Below are positions 1-7,548 of a stretch of DNA of 19,065 nucleotides, piece by piece. Within the stretch, counting starts at the first letter, position 1; every line of letters begins with the position of its first letter. The notes under the pieces are model-generated. The model had not been told where the DNA came from and did not search any database. It worked only from the letters and a program-made list of their open reading frames with translations. The stretch spans positions 1 through 19,065 of the forward strand of contig CALXJL010000018.1 of the NCBI GenBank assembly GCA_944388615.1. Direction: 5' to 3'. A program made the translations under genes and the position numbers. This DNA comes from an uncultured Clostridia bacterium (GTDB lineage: Bacteria; Bacillota; Clostridia; TANB77; CAG-508).

Positions 1-21
1 TCCATAAATTACCATTTTCTT

Positions 22-237
22 TCAAATCTGGCATTTAGTCTTGCATTTCAAACTGGAATTTACTTTTGCAATTAACCTTTTTCTCTTATTTTTCTTTTCT
101 ATGTTCTCTAGTTCATCTACCTTTTCTTTTTGTTTATCTAACCCTATCCACGCAAAATAAGATGTAACAAATTCACCATATTTTGTTACATCTTCTCCAC
201 TCATAATTTCTATATCATCTTTTTTATTTTTATCCAT
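22..237 (-). CDS. Small hypothetical protein (71 aa)
   Basis: I do not recognise this protein. It is a short, highly charged, lysine-rich product with an acidic, aromatic N-terminal half (a stretch around residues 19-33 with GEFVTSYFAWIGLD) and a basic C-terminal tail containing two cysteines. No signal peptide or membrane segment is visible. Support for it being real is a good ribosome-binding site (AGGAG, about 7 nt before the ATG) and its position just downstream of the HAD phosphatase gene in the same direction with a 55-nt gap. The 3' end lies only 21 bases from the window edge, so what follows it is unknown. Function cannot be assigned. Confidence 0.55.
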   Translation of the reverse strand: MDKNKKDDIEIMSGEDVTKYGEFVTSYFAWIGLDKQKEKVDELENIEKKNKRKRLIAKVNSSLKCKTKCQI

Positions 238-292
238 ATTAACACACTCCTATTATAATTTATATAATATTTATGTGCACATTAACATTCTT

Positions 293-1171
293 TTATTCAC
301 ATAGTATTAACTTTTCTATAGCTTCTGCTACTCCGTTTTCATTATTGTTAGATACTACCATATCAGACTTTTGTTTAATGTATGGTGCTCCATTTCCCAT
401 AATTACTCCCATACCAGCATTTTCAATCATGGTAATATCATTTATATTATCTCCAATTGCAATTACTTCACTTTTATCTATTCCATATTGATCTATAAGA
501 TATTGTATTGCACTCCATTTATCAACATTACTACTAGTAACTTCTGTATAATAATATTCTACTGGTATTACTTGATTTCCATGTTCAATAAATTTTTTAG
601 ACATATGTCCAACATCTAATACATCTACATCTTTTATATTTTTTAATCTTTTAATTATATTATCAAAAATAATTTTATTACTATCTGCTATATTTATTTT
701 TAAATAATTATCTTGCTCACTTTCTTGTACATATTTATATATATCTTGTACTATATTAATTCTAGTTTTATTTTCTTCAGTCTTTTTTGCATTTTCATAA
801 TTATAAAACAATAAATTATAATTTAATGATTTTCCTATTATTGTATTACTTGTATAAACATTATAATATATACTATTTTCTTCACATATATTAATTATTT
901 GTAATATTTTGCTTTTACTTATAAATTTATTAAATATAATTTCTTTATTTTTTCTATTATATATAACAGCTCCATTTCCACAAATAATATTATCATCTAA
1001 ATCTAGCTCATTTGCTAATGTTTCTACTGATTTTACAACTCTTCCAGATGCTAATACAATTTTTACGCCTTTTTCTTTTGCTTTTTCTAATGCATTTATA
1101 TTTTCATTACTTATTTCACCATATGAATTTAATAATGTTCCATCTAAATCTATAGCTAATAATTTATACAT
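293..1171 (-). CDS. Cof-type HAD-IIB family sugar-phosphate phosphatase
   Basis: A 292-aa cytosolic HAD-superfamily hydrolase of the Cof/YidA type (IIB cap). Motif I is DLDGTLLNS near residue 8, with the nucleophile and acid/base aspartates; motif II is the serine in VLASGR near residue 41; motif III is a lysine in the C-terminal third; and motif IV is GDNINDITM near residue 240, holding Mg2+. The segment between motifs II and III is the alpha/beta cap that selects substrate. Enzymes of this class dephosphorylate sugar phosphates, flavin precursors or related small phosphoesters; the sequence does not say which. The length is normal for the family. The start is supported by an AGGATG-type site about 9 nt upstream. 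It is transcribed divergently from the SASP gene. Confidence 0.9.
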   Translation of the reverse strand: MYKLLAIDLDGTLLNSYGEISNENINALEKAKEKGVKIVLASGRVVKSVETLANELDLDDNIICGNGAVIYNRKNKEIIFNKFISKSKILQIINICEENSIYYNVYTSNTIIGKSLNYNLLFYNYENAKKTEENKTRINIVQDIYKYVQESEQDNYLKINIADSNKIIFDNIIKRLKNIKDVDVLDVGHMSKKFIEHGNQVIPVEYYYTEVTSSNVDKWSAIQYLIDQYGIDKSEVIAIGDNINDITMIENAGMGVIMGNGAPYIKQKSDMVVSNNNENGVAEAIEKLILCE

Positions 1172-1312
1172 ATTAACTCTTCATCCTTTCTTTTATTATT
1201 ATACATATATTTTTTTATTTTACACATAATATATATAATATTTTTTATTATAAAGTATATTATATTTTATCATATCAAATTTGTATTTCAATGTTTTTTC
1301 ATAAAATTTCCA

Positions 1313-1341
1313 GTTTATTTTATATAAAATTACACATTCTA
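1313..1341 (+). promoter_or_regulatory. Candidate forespore (sigma-G-type) promoter of the SASP gene
   Basis: A GTTTA element at 1313-1317 (4 of 5 to the -35 pattern gHATR) is followed after 17 nt by CATTCTA at 1335-1341, which fits the CATnnTA form of the sigma-G/sigma-F -10 box. SASP genes are classically sigma-G-dependent, which is why this was looked for. In DNA this AT-rich the match could be chance. Predicted leader is about 70 nt. Confidence 0.35.
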
Positions 1342-1417
1342 TATTTAGAAAAAGCAATTGACTTTTTCTTTAGATTTAGAAATGAATTATACACGTTCTA
1401 TAGGAGGTGAAATTATA

Positions 1418-1630
1418 ATGGCACATTCATCAAGCAACAGTAATTATAAAGTTGTTCCAGAAGCTACAGAAGCTTTAAACAAATTCAAATATGAAGTAGC
1501 TAGTGAAGTAGGTGTTACTTTAAAAGATGGATACAATGGTGATATATCTGCTAGAGATGCTGGTAGAATAGGTGGTAATATGGTTAAAAAATTAATCCAA
1601 CAAGCTGAATCTCAAATGACTAACAAATAG
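1418..1630 (+). CDS. Alpha/beta-type small acid-soluble spore protein (SASP)
   Basis: A 70-aa DNA-binding protein of the forespore that coats and protects spore DNA and is degraded to amino acids at germination. The family signature is clear: KYEVASEVGV around residues 24-33, containing the germination protease (GPR) cleavage site in the E-V-A-S-E segment, then GYNGDISARDAGRIGG in the centre and GGNMVKKLI with a glutamine/glutamate-rich tail at the C-terminus. The start is set by AGGAGGTGA 8 nt upstream of an ATG at 1418; the in-frame ATG 60 nt earlier has no ribosome-binding site and would add a non-homologous extension. The gene stands alone and ends at a terminator shared with the convergent hpf gene. 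Confidence 0.96.
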   Translation: MAHSSSNSNYKVVPEATEALNKFKYEVASEVGVTLKDGYNGDISARDAGRIGGNMVKKLIQQAESQMTNK

Positions 1631-1690
1631 TTTTTTATAATATTACTTTATTATAGGTAGGAATTTAAGTTTTGTTTTTATGAATACATA

Positions 1691-1714
1691 AAGGCAGGAT
1701 TTAAATCCTGCCTT
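1691..1714. terminator. Bidirectional terminator between SASP and hpf
   Basis: A perfect 24-bp palindrome (half-site AAGGCAGGATTT) lies between the convergent SASP and hpf stop codons. It is the most GC-rich patch in the neighbourhood and is followed on the plus strand by TTATTTAT. The T-run on the minus side is weaker (TTTATGTA). Confidence 0.8.
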
Positions 1715-1718
1715 TTAT

Positions 1719-2252
1719 TTATGCTTCTGGTTCAACTATTCCAAAATTCTTTCCATCTTTTAATTTATACATTACATTTACTTTTCCTGTTTCTATATTT
1801 ATAAATGGTAAAAACTTATTTTGGAAATCTTCTTGTAATTTTAATTTTGCATCCTCTGGTGAAATTGGTTTTATATCATAAAATAATGACTTTATAATTT
1901 CGTTTTCAACCACTGGTTCATTATTTGTTTTCATATTATCTTTCATTCTTATTGAATCTGTCATATTTTGTTTATCTTTTTTAGTCTTTGCTTTTCTTAT
2001 TTGTCCTTCTAATATATCTATGTTTTTATCAATTGATGCATATAAATCTTTATGAGCTGTAACTGCTCTATATGTATTTCCTGGTACTACTAATTGCATT
2101 TCTGCTATTTGATCTTTTCCTTCTGTTTTAATAGTACAAGATACTTTCACATCATCTCCAAAGTATTTTTCTAATCTCAATGATTTTTTTTCTACATAAT
2201 CTTTTATTGCATCTGTAGTTTTTAATTCTTTACTTGTTATTTTAATATCCAT
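1719..2252 (-). CDS. hpf: Ribosome hibernation-promoting factor, long form (HPF/RaiA)
   Basis: A 177-aa cytosolic factor that binds the small ribosomal subunit and drives 100S dimer formation when growth stops. The N-terminal 95 residues form the RaiA/YfiA domain (MDIKITSKEL start, basic RKAKTKK segment near residue 90), then a charged linker, and the C-terminal dimerisation domain typical of long HPF from about residue 120, ending with ETGKVNVMYKLKDGKNFGI and a VEPE tail. The length is just under the usual 180-190 aa because of a short linker. The start has an AAGGAGAG site 7 nt upstream. It has its own promoter-like sequence immediately after the M23 terminator and ends at the palindrome shared with the SASP gene, so it looks monocistronic. 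Confidence 0.96.
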   Translation of the reverse strand: MDIKITSKELKTTDAIKDYVEKKSLRLEKYFGDDVKVSCTIKTEGKDQIAEMQLVVPGNTYRAVTAHKDLYASIDKNIDILEGQIRKAKTKKDKQNMTDSIRMKDNMKTNNEPVVENEIIKSLFYDIKPISPEDAKLKLQEDFQNKFLPFINIETGKVNVMYKLKDGKNFGIVEPEA

Positions 2253-2304
2253 AACAATCTCTCCTTCCGCGTAGTTAGTATTTTTTATCTACGAATATAC
2301 TTCT

Positions 2305-2333
2305 ATTATACAATTATTACCAAAAAAAGTCTA
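2305..2333 (-). promoter_or_regulatory. Sigma-A-like promoter of hpf, overlapping the upstream terminator
   Basis: On the minus strand TAGACT (2328-2333) is followed after 17 nt by a perfect TATAAT (2305-2310). The -35 box lies inside the left arm of the M23 terminator hairpin. The -35 matches TTGACA at 4 of 6 positions. Confidence 0.55.
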
Positions 2334-2351
2334 GACCTTTTTCTAGACTTT
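2326..2351 (-). terminator. Rho-independent terminator of the M23 peptidase gene
   Basis: A 10-bp perfect inverted repeat (AAAGTCTAGA, loop of 6, TCTAGACTTT) begins immediately after the stop codon of the peptidase gene and is followed on the minus strand by a run of Ts (seven in total counting the stem end). Textbook form. Confidence 0.88.
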
Positions 2352-3353
2352 CTATTTATATACATATTTTTGTGGATTTACTTGTGATCCATTTCCTCTT
2401 ATTTCAAAATGTAAATGATTTCCTGTTGAGTTCCCTGTTGAACCCACAGCAGCAATTTTAGTACCTGCTGAAACCTTTGTACCTACTGAAACATATAATT
2501 TACTACAATGTCCATAATATGTTTCAACTCCATTTGCATGTTTTAATATAATAAGATTTCCATATCCACTCATCCATCCTGAATATGTTACTGTTCCATC
2601 TGCTGCTGCTACAATGGTTGTCCCATTTGGTGCTGCAATATCAATTCCTTTATGATTTGTACTTCCTATTCCCCCAGGTGATGATCTAGAACCAAATCTT
2701 GATGTTATATTACCTGATACAGGTTTTACAGCAAAATAAACTCCTTTATATGTTGAACTTTCTATTTTTTTTACTTCTTGTGCTTTTTCTTCTAAAGTTA
2801 CTTGTACTTCTGATTTTGCCTGTGCAAATTCTATAGATGTAGCTTCTTCTAAATTGTTTGTATAAATTTCATTTATACCTAAATCTGTGTCATTACCGTA
2901 TTCTGCTTTAATTTCATTTACTAAAGTTTCTGCTTCTTCAAATGTATCTACTTTTGCTTTTGTTTCACCTTCGAAATTTATAGCATAAACTCTATAAGTT
3001 GGAACTGCCTGTTCTTCTAGTTTCGCATATATTAAATCTTCACTTGTTTCTTCATCCTTATCTACAAATTTATGTTGATATTCAGGCATTGCAGTTACAG
3101 ATATAAAAGCTATATTAGACTCTTTAGGTGTCAATATTTCGTTATTTATTTTTGTATTAAAATCATCTTTATCTTGTACATATCCAACAAATTCGCCAGA
3201 TATAAATACTTTATAAACTGATTTACGCTTTATTGATATTATTGTTAATATTATTACTGCTGCAAGAATTAGTAGAGACATTATTTTAAAAATGTTCTTC
3301 GAATAATGCTTTATTTTTCTTACTAAAATAATATTCATCTCCTTTAATTTCAT
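2352..3353 (-). CDS. Membrane-anchored M23 family (LytM-type) metallopeptidase
   Basis: A 333-aa cell-wall endopeptidase or spore-engulfment-type M23 protein. It has a short basic cytosolic start, one transmembrane segment at about residues 24-41 and a long extracytoplasmic stem of about 170 residues. The C-terminal lysostaphin-type domain begins at SRFGSRSSP near 218. Zinc ligands are H234 and D238 (HKGID) and H315 (HLHFE), with the catalytic H282 in YYGH and H313; all are intact, so it should be active, unlike SpoIIQ-type members that lose a ligand. It has a strong housekeeping-type promoter, so a vegetative or early role is more likely than a strictly forespore one. The start used has AGGA plus a 7-nt A-rich spacer. 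A second ATG five codons in sits directly on another AGGAG, too close to use it. Confidence 0.92.
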   Translation of the reverse strand: MKLKEMNIILVRKIKHYSKNIFKIMSLLILAAVIILTIISIKRKSVYKVFISGEFVGYVQDKDDFNTKINNEILTPKESNIAFISVTAMPEYQHKFVDKDEETSEDLIYAKLEEQAVPTYRVYAINFEGETKAKVDTFEEAETLVNEIKAEYGNDTDLGINEIYTNNLEEATSIEFAQAKSEVQVTLEEKAQEVKKIESSTYKGVYFAVKPVSGNITSRFGSRSSPGGIGSTNHKGIDIAAPNGTTIVAAADGTVTYSGWMSGYGNLIILKHANGVETYYGHCSKLYVSVGTKVSAGTKIAAVGSTGNSTGNHLHFEIRGNGSQVNPQKYVYK

Positions 3354-3367
3354 TTTTTTCCTATAAT

Positions 3368-3396
3368 AGTATACTATATATTGTAAACAATTTCAA
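3368..3396 (-). promoter_or_regulatory. Sigma-A-type promoter of the M23 peptidase gene
   Basis: On the minus strand TTGAAA (3391-3396) and TATACT (3368-3373) are separated by exactly 17 nt. Transcription would begin within about 10-15 nt of the ATG, giving a very short leader that still holds the AGGA site. Confidence 0.7.
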
Positions 3397-3450
3397 GTTT
3401 ATTATTCTATACTCTATTTTATAACATATAAAGAAAAAAAAATAAATAGA

Positions 3451-3468
3451 TATTACAAATTTGTAATA
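3451..3468. repeat. 18-bp perfect palindrome in the M23/ylbJ divergent region
   Basis: TATTACAAATTTGTAATA reads identically on both strands and sits between the two divergent genes, about 48 nt upstream of the ylbJ ATG and 55 nt beyond the M23 -35 box. Its size and symmetry suit a dimeric repressor site. A weak sigma-E-like pair (ATATT at 3450, AATTAAAT at 3468) flanks it, in keeping with ylbJ being a mother-cell gene elsewhere, but AT-richness makes this uncertain. Confidence 0.4.
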
Positions 3469-3515
3469 ATTAAATAAATTTATAATAATATTATTTATAG
3501 AAAGGTGGTTAAAGA

Positions 3516-4556
3516 ATGGTCATCGCTGTAAAAAAAGTTTCAAAACAAATATTACCTATATTATTTATATTATTTACATTACTTTTATTTGTTTTTGCCA
3601 CAACTAATATTAATGCAGCTAAAACAGGACTGTCAATATGGATTTCAAATATAGTTCCTTCTTTACTGCCTTTTTTTATTGCTACTGAACTTTTGGCTTA
3701 TACGCCTCTTGCAACATCTTTAGGCAAATTTTTGGAAAAATTTATGAGACCAATATTTAATGTACCTGGAATAGGATCATATGCTTTTATTATGGGAATT
3801 ATTAGTGGCTATCCTGTTGGTGCTAAAATCGTTACAAACTTATATTCTAATAATTTATGTACCAAACATGAAGCCGAAAGATTACTTACATTTACAAATA
3901 ATTCAGGTCCATTATTCATTATAGGAACTGTTGGCATTAGTATGTTTGGAAATTCTACAATAGGTATTTTATTATTTGTGTGCCATATATTAGCTTGTTT
4001 ATGTGTTGGTATTATTTTTAGATTTTATAAATATAATAAACGTGAAATTTCAAATACTGACTCAATTGATTTACCAGCTTCTTTATCTTTTAATAATTTA
4101 GGCTCTATAATTGCATTAGCAATATATAATAGTGTTCAATCTGTTGTATCAATAGGAGGATTTATTGTATTGTTTTCAGTAATTATTTCAATGATATCTA
4201 GAAGTAATATTTTCTTGTTTATTAATTTTATTTTTACTCCTATACTTAATATTTTTAATATAACACAAGAAATTATTACACCCATATTTACAGGGATTGT
4301 TGAATTAACAAATGGATTAATAACACTTTCTTCTATCCATATAAAAGATATTTCTATACTATATTATTGTGCATCCTTTCTTCTTGGTTTTGGTGGAATT
4401 TCTATATTATTACAGGTATTAAGTATTACTTCAAAAACAGACATATCTATTAAACCATATATATTTGGCAAGATTTTACAAGGAATTATTGCTACTATAT
4501 TTACATTTTTAGCTATAAATATTTTTCCTTTTTTTAATATGAATCTACCAATGTAA
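3516..4556 (+). CDS. ylbJ: Sporulation integral membrane protein YlbJ
   Basis: A 346-aa polytopic membrane protein of the nucleoside-transporter/Gate fold, which in Bacillus is made in the mother cell and needed for normal spore cortex and heat resistance. The family is recognisable from PSLLPFFIATELL near 48-60, the GYPVGAK motif at 98-104 and EAERLLTFTNNSGPLFIIG at 119-137, followed by several hydrophobic helices to the C-terminus. At 346 aa it is somewhat shorter than the roughly 400-aa Bacillus protein. The start is supported by AAAGGTGG 8 nt before the ATG. It is the only plus-strand gene besides the SASP gene and ends at a strong bidirectional terminator. Confidence 0.92.
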   Translation: MVIAVKKVSKQILPILFILFTLLLFVFATTNINAAKTGLSIWISNIVPSLLPFFIATELLAYTPLATSLGKFLEKFMRPIFNVPGIGSYAFIMGIISGYPVGAKIVTNLYSNNLCTKHEAERLLTFTNNSGPLFIIGTVGISMFGNSTIGILLFVCHILACLCVGIIFRFYKYNKREISNTDSIDLPASLSFNNLGSIIALAIYNSVQSVVSIGGFIVLFSVIISMISRSNIFLFINFIFTPILNIFNITQEIITPIFTGIVELTNGLITLSSIHIKDISILYYCASFLLGFGGISILLQVLSITSKTDISIKPYIFGKILQGIIATIFTFLAINIFPFFNMNLPM

Positions 4557-4560
4557 AGAA

Positions 4561-4597
4561 AAAAATTCAGTAAAAGCTTAAATTTTACTGAATTTTT
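4561..4597. terminator. Bidirectional terminator between ylbJ and topB
   Basis: A 15-bp perfect stem (AAAAATTCAGTAAAA with its complement, loop of 7) fills the 39-nt gap between the convergent stops. A-rich on the left and T-rich on the right on either strand, so it can serve both genes. Confidence 0.88.
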
Positions 4598-6515
4598 AAT
4601 ATTTTATAACTAATTTGTTAAATTTACCATTAATATAATTTTCCAATTTCTGCATAAACTCATCTGGTTTAATTTCGTTTTTTGCAACCATTTCTAAGCC
4701 TTTTTCCCAACTCGCTGTTAATTTAGGGTTTAACATATCTGGCATAGATTTTAAAATTACATCATATATTATTTCACCTTTTTTAGTAGGTGTTATTATC
4801 TGTGTTTTTGAATTTATTGCTATATATGCTATTTTTTCAAGTTTTTTTATTATTTCTGCTCTCGTAGCACTTGTACCTATTCCAGCTCCTTTTATTTGCT
4901 CTCTTAACTCTTCCTCTTCAATTAATTTTCCCGCATTTTCCATTGCTAAAATTATTGAGCCCGAATTATATCTTGTTGGTGGTGATGTTTCCGCTTCTTT
5001 AATAGAGATATCTTTTATATCTAAAACTTGCCCCTTTTTTAAATTTGCTAATATATCTAAATTTAGTTCTGTATCATCTTGATTTTCACTTTTTTTTACA
5101 TCTTTTTTTAATATTTCTAAATATCCTTTATTTATACAAACTTTTCCACTTGCATAAAATGTTTCTTCATTTATTTTTACTGTTACATTTACCTTATTAT
5201 ATTCTGCTGGTGGATAAAAAATTGCTATAAATCTTTTTACTATTAAATTATACACATCTTTATGTAATTGAGATAATCCATCAAAGTTTTCCCATCCTTG
5301 GCCTGTTGGTATTATTGCATAATGGTCTGTAATTTTTGAATCATTTACATATTTTGTTTTTACTAAATTTGTAGAATATTTTTCTGATACCATTTTATTC
5401 AAATAAGACTGTATTTCTTCATTTTTGTAATTTTTTATTAATCCATTTAAGTTTTTTCCAATAACTTTTGCTACTGCTGTTGATAATACTCTAGCATCTG
5501 TTCTTGGATAAGTCACTAATTTTTTTTCATACAAATTTTGTATTACCTCTAATGTTTGATCTGGCTTTATCTTAAATCTCTTTGTACACTCATTTTGTAT
5601 TTCAGCCAAATTAAATAAAAGTGGTGGATTTTCTTTTTGTTTAGTTTTCTTTACTTCATATACAATACCCTGTTTATCTTTTAGATCTTTACAAAACTTT
5701 TCTGCATCTTCTCTTTTCTTAAAACCTGTATCATTATATAATTTATTAGACTCATATAATATAGATTTATCATTAACTTTCCATTCTGCATTAACTAATC
5801 CTTGCTCATTTCCAAAATCACCTATAATTTTATAATAAGGTGTTTTTACAAAATTTCTTATTTCTCTTTCTCTTGATACTATCATTCCTAATACACATGT
5901 CATAACTCTTCCAACTGAAATGGAAGCTCTTTCTTCATTAATTTCTTTTGCCACTCTTTTTCCATATATTATTGATAATAATCTCGAAAAATTAATTCCT
6001 ATTAAATAATCCTCTTTAGCTCTTAAATAAGCTGAATCAGAAAGACTATCATATTCTTCTAATGATTTTGCTTCATTTATACCTCTTATAATTTCTTCCT
6101 CTGTCTGGGAATCTATCCATACTCTTTTTCTTATTTTATTTTTAACTCCAATCTCTTGTTCTACTAATCTATATATATATTCTCCTTCTCTTCCAGAGTC
6201 AGTACAAACATATATAGTTTCTACATCTTCCCTTGTTAATAAAGATTTTATTATTTCAAATTGATTTTCTACATTTTTTATTATTTCATATTTAAATTCC
6301 TTAGGTATAAATGGTAATGTATCTAATCTCCAAAATTTCAATTTTTCATCATATTTCTCCGGATACGACATAGTAACCAGGTGCCCAACACACCAGGTTA
6401 CTATCCAATCTTTTGATTCTAAATATCCATTTTTCCTTGCTACATTTATTTTTAATACTTTTGCAAATTCCATTGCCACAGATGGTTTTTCTGTTATTAA
6501 AATACTTTTTGACAT
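4596..6515 (-). CDS. topB: DNA topoisomerase III (type IA)
   Basis: A 639-aa type IA topoisomerase that cuts and passes single strands to decatenate DNA and resolve recombination intermediates. Toprim domain: E9 in TEKPS and the TDSGREGE motif at 105-112. Catalytic tyrosine: Y336 in VTYPRTD. Typical TopB segments NPPLLFNLAEIQ (296-307) and GIGTSATRAEII follow. It is shorter than the roughly 700-730-aa Bacillus enzyme: it stops soon after the conserved LTASWEKGLE segment and has no zinc-ribbon or basic C-terminal tail. No clear ribosome-binding site lies at the usual distance from the ATG (AAAGG is 15 nt away), so expression may depend on translation of the gene 20 nt upstream. This suggests the last gene of a transcription unit. 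Confidence 0.95.
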   Translation of the reverse strand: MSKSILITEKPSVAMEFAKVLKINVARKNGYLESKDWIVTWCVGHLVTMSYPEKYDEKLKFWRLDTLPFIPKEFKYEIIKNVENQFEIIKSLLTREDVETIYVCTDSGREGEYIYRLVEQEIGVKNKIRKRVWIDSQTEEEIIRGINEAKSLEEYDSLSDSAYLRAKEDYLIGINFSRLLSIIYGKRVAKEINEERASISVGRVMTCVLGMIVSREREIRNFVKTPYYKIIGDFGNEQGLVNAEWKVNDKSILYESNKLYNDTGFKKREDAEKFCKDLKDKQGIVYEVKKTKQKENPPLLFNLAEIQNECTKRFKIKPDQTLEVIQNLYEKKLVTYPRTDARVLSTAVAKVIGKNLNGLIKNYKNEEIQSYLNKMVSEKYSTNLVKTKYVNDSKITDHYAIIPTGQGWENFDGLSQLHKDVYNLIVKRFIAIFYPPAEYNKVNVTVKINEETFYASGKVCINKGYLEILKKDVKKSENQDDTELNLDILANLKKGQVLDIKDISIKEAETSPPTRYNSGSIILAMENAGKLIEEEELREQIKGAGIGTSATRAEIIKKLEKIAYIAINSKTQIITPTKKGEIIYDVILKSMPDMLNPKLTASWEKGLEMVAKNEIKPDEFMQKLENYINGKFNKLVIKY

Positions 6516-6535
6516 TATGTTTTATTTCTGCCTTT

Positions 6536-7012
6536 CTATTTTATCTCAACAATATCAAATTCTGTTGTTTCATTATCATTTCCATAAGCATATATTGCAT
6601 ATAAATTCTCTTCGTCATCTAGGAAGAAATTTTCAGTTCTAGATGCTGTATACATTCTATCACTTGTATCTCTTTTATAAACTGAATTTCCTGTATCTCC
6701 TAATGATTCAGCATACTTGCTTTGCTCTTCTATAGCTGCTTGTATTTGTGCTTCAGCACTATCTACTTGTATATTTTTAGATTGTAATAAATCTACAAAT
6801 TCTACTTCTTGTCCACTTGATAAATTATAATTATATGTTTGTATAATCACTCTTTGTGAACTATTTCCTTCTTTTAGTGTTGCTCTTATTATAACTGATA
6901 ATATATTTTTATTTACACAAGCTGTATAATCTACATTATAAATAGTAACATTTATTGTTGATGTAGAATTAGTATTTACATTATTAACTTGCACGTTTCC
7001 TTGTCCGTCCAT
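6536..7012 (-). CDS. C-terminal part of a frameshift-split RsiV/PdaC-like (DUF4163-DUF3298) protein
   Basis: A 158-aa reading frame that looks like the C-terminal half of the protein encoded just upstream. It has a Asn/Thr-rich linker, then YNVDYTACVNKNILSVIIR near 25-43 and QTYNYNLSSGQEVEFVDLLQ near 58-77, the pattern seen at the junction and core of DUF4163/DUF3298 proteins, and ends with a FFLDDEENLYAIYAYG strand pattern. It has no ribosome-binding site, no signal peptide, and begins inside the upstream frame with a 29-nt overlap. Two stop codons in a row (TAA TAG) close this frame 24 nt before its ATG, so a frame change would have to occur between about 7040 and 6984. It is most simply read as the second half of one broken or frameshifted gene. 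Confidence 0.6.
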   Translation of the reverse strand: MDGQGNVQVNNVNTNSTSTINVTIYNVDYTACVNKNILSVIIRATLKEGNSSQRVIIQTYNYNLSSGQEVEFVDLLQSKNIQVDSAEAQIQAAIEEQSKYAESLGDTGNSVYKRDTSDRMYTASRTENFFLDDEENLYAIYAYGNDNETTEFDIVEIK

Positions 7013-7511
7013 ATACAGTTGGATCTTCTTCTATTACATCTTGACTTTCTGCACTATCTGAGCCACTAGATACTTTTTGTATGATTTCTTCTGCTTTGTC
7101 CACGAACATACTTTGTGTTGTTTTGTTAAACTCATTTATAACATTTGATTGTATATTTAATCCTGGAATGTTAATATTAATTTCATATTTATCTTCTCTT
7201 TCCTGTTTAATTGATTGTACAGTATATACAATCTCCTCATTTGGGTTTATTTTAGCTACTTGTGATGAGTTAAAACCATTAAGGTTTATTTTATTATCAA
7301 ACATGCTATTAAATTGTTTTTTCAAGTCTTCTGCTGTATCTATCGGTCCTTGTTCTTGTACTGTATTTTGAACATTTGCTACACTAGTAGTTGTTGTTAC
7401 AGTTTTATTCTCTTTTTTATTTGGATTAAAAAACTGATCATATACACCATATGAGATTGCAAATACACAAAATATCGTTATTACTATATATAATATTTTT
7501 GCATTCTTCAT
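6984..7511 (-). CDS. N-terminal part of a frameshift-split membrane-anchored RsiV/PdaC-like protein
   Basis: A 175-aa product with one N-terminal transmembrane segment (about residues 5-25), a Thr/Gln-rich outside linker and a domain from about 60-150 containing EIVYTVQSIKQ and YEININIPGLNIQSNVINEFN, which resembles the N-terminal (DUF4163-like) half of RsiV/PdaC-type extracytoplasmic proteins. The last seven codons after the DPTVY segment read as Arg-rich sequence (GRTRKRAS), unlike the rest, which suggests out-of-frame translation. Joining it in the other frame gives TVYMDGQGNV and a smooth linker into the downstream half, for a single protein of about 330 aa. The start has AAAGGTAGGAAG 5 nt upstream. 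Function is unknown; relatives are anti-sigma factors or wall-associated proteins. Confidence 0.65.
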   Translation of the reverse strand: MKNAKILYIVITIFCVFAISYGVYDQFFNPNKKENKTVTTTTSVANVQNTVQEQGPIDTAEDLKKQFNSMFDNKINLNGFNSSQVAKINPNEEIVYTVQSIKQEREDKYEININIPGLNIQSNVINEFNKTTQSMFVDKAEEIIQKVSSGSDSAESQDVIEEDPTVYGRTRKRAS

Positions 7512-7548
7512 AATACTTCCTACCTTTCATTTGATGCTTATAGATATA

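Noticed and set aside
1..34. Partial gene running off the left edge (ATG at 34, reading MPDLKENGNLW)
   Set aside because: Only 11 codons, no ribosome-binding site, and it overlaps the 71-aa frame; not enough to call.
1358..1417. Longer N-terminus for the SASP
   Set aside because: The added 20 residues have no SASP homology and the strong ribosome-binding site lies just before the internal ATG at 1418.
2253..2351. raiA-motif ncRNA upstream of hpf
   Set aside because: The gap is only about 100 nt and is filled by the M23 terminator and a promoter, too short for that RNA class.
6536..7012. Independent second gene translationally coupled to the upstream frame
   Set aside because: The lack of a ribosome-binding site, the absence of a signal peptide and the split of one domain family across the two frames make a frameshift more likely; not fully excluded.
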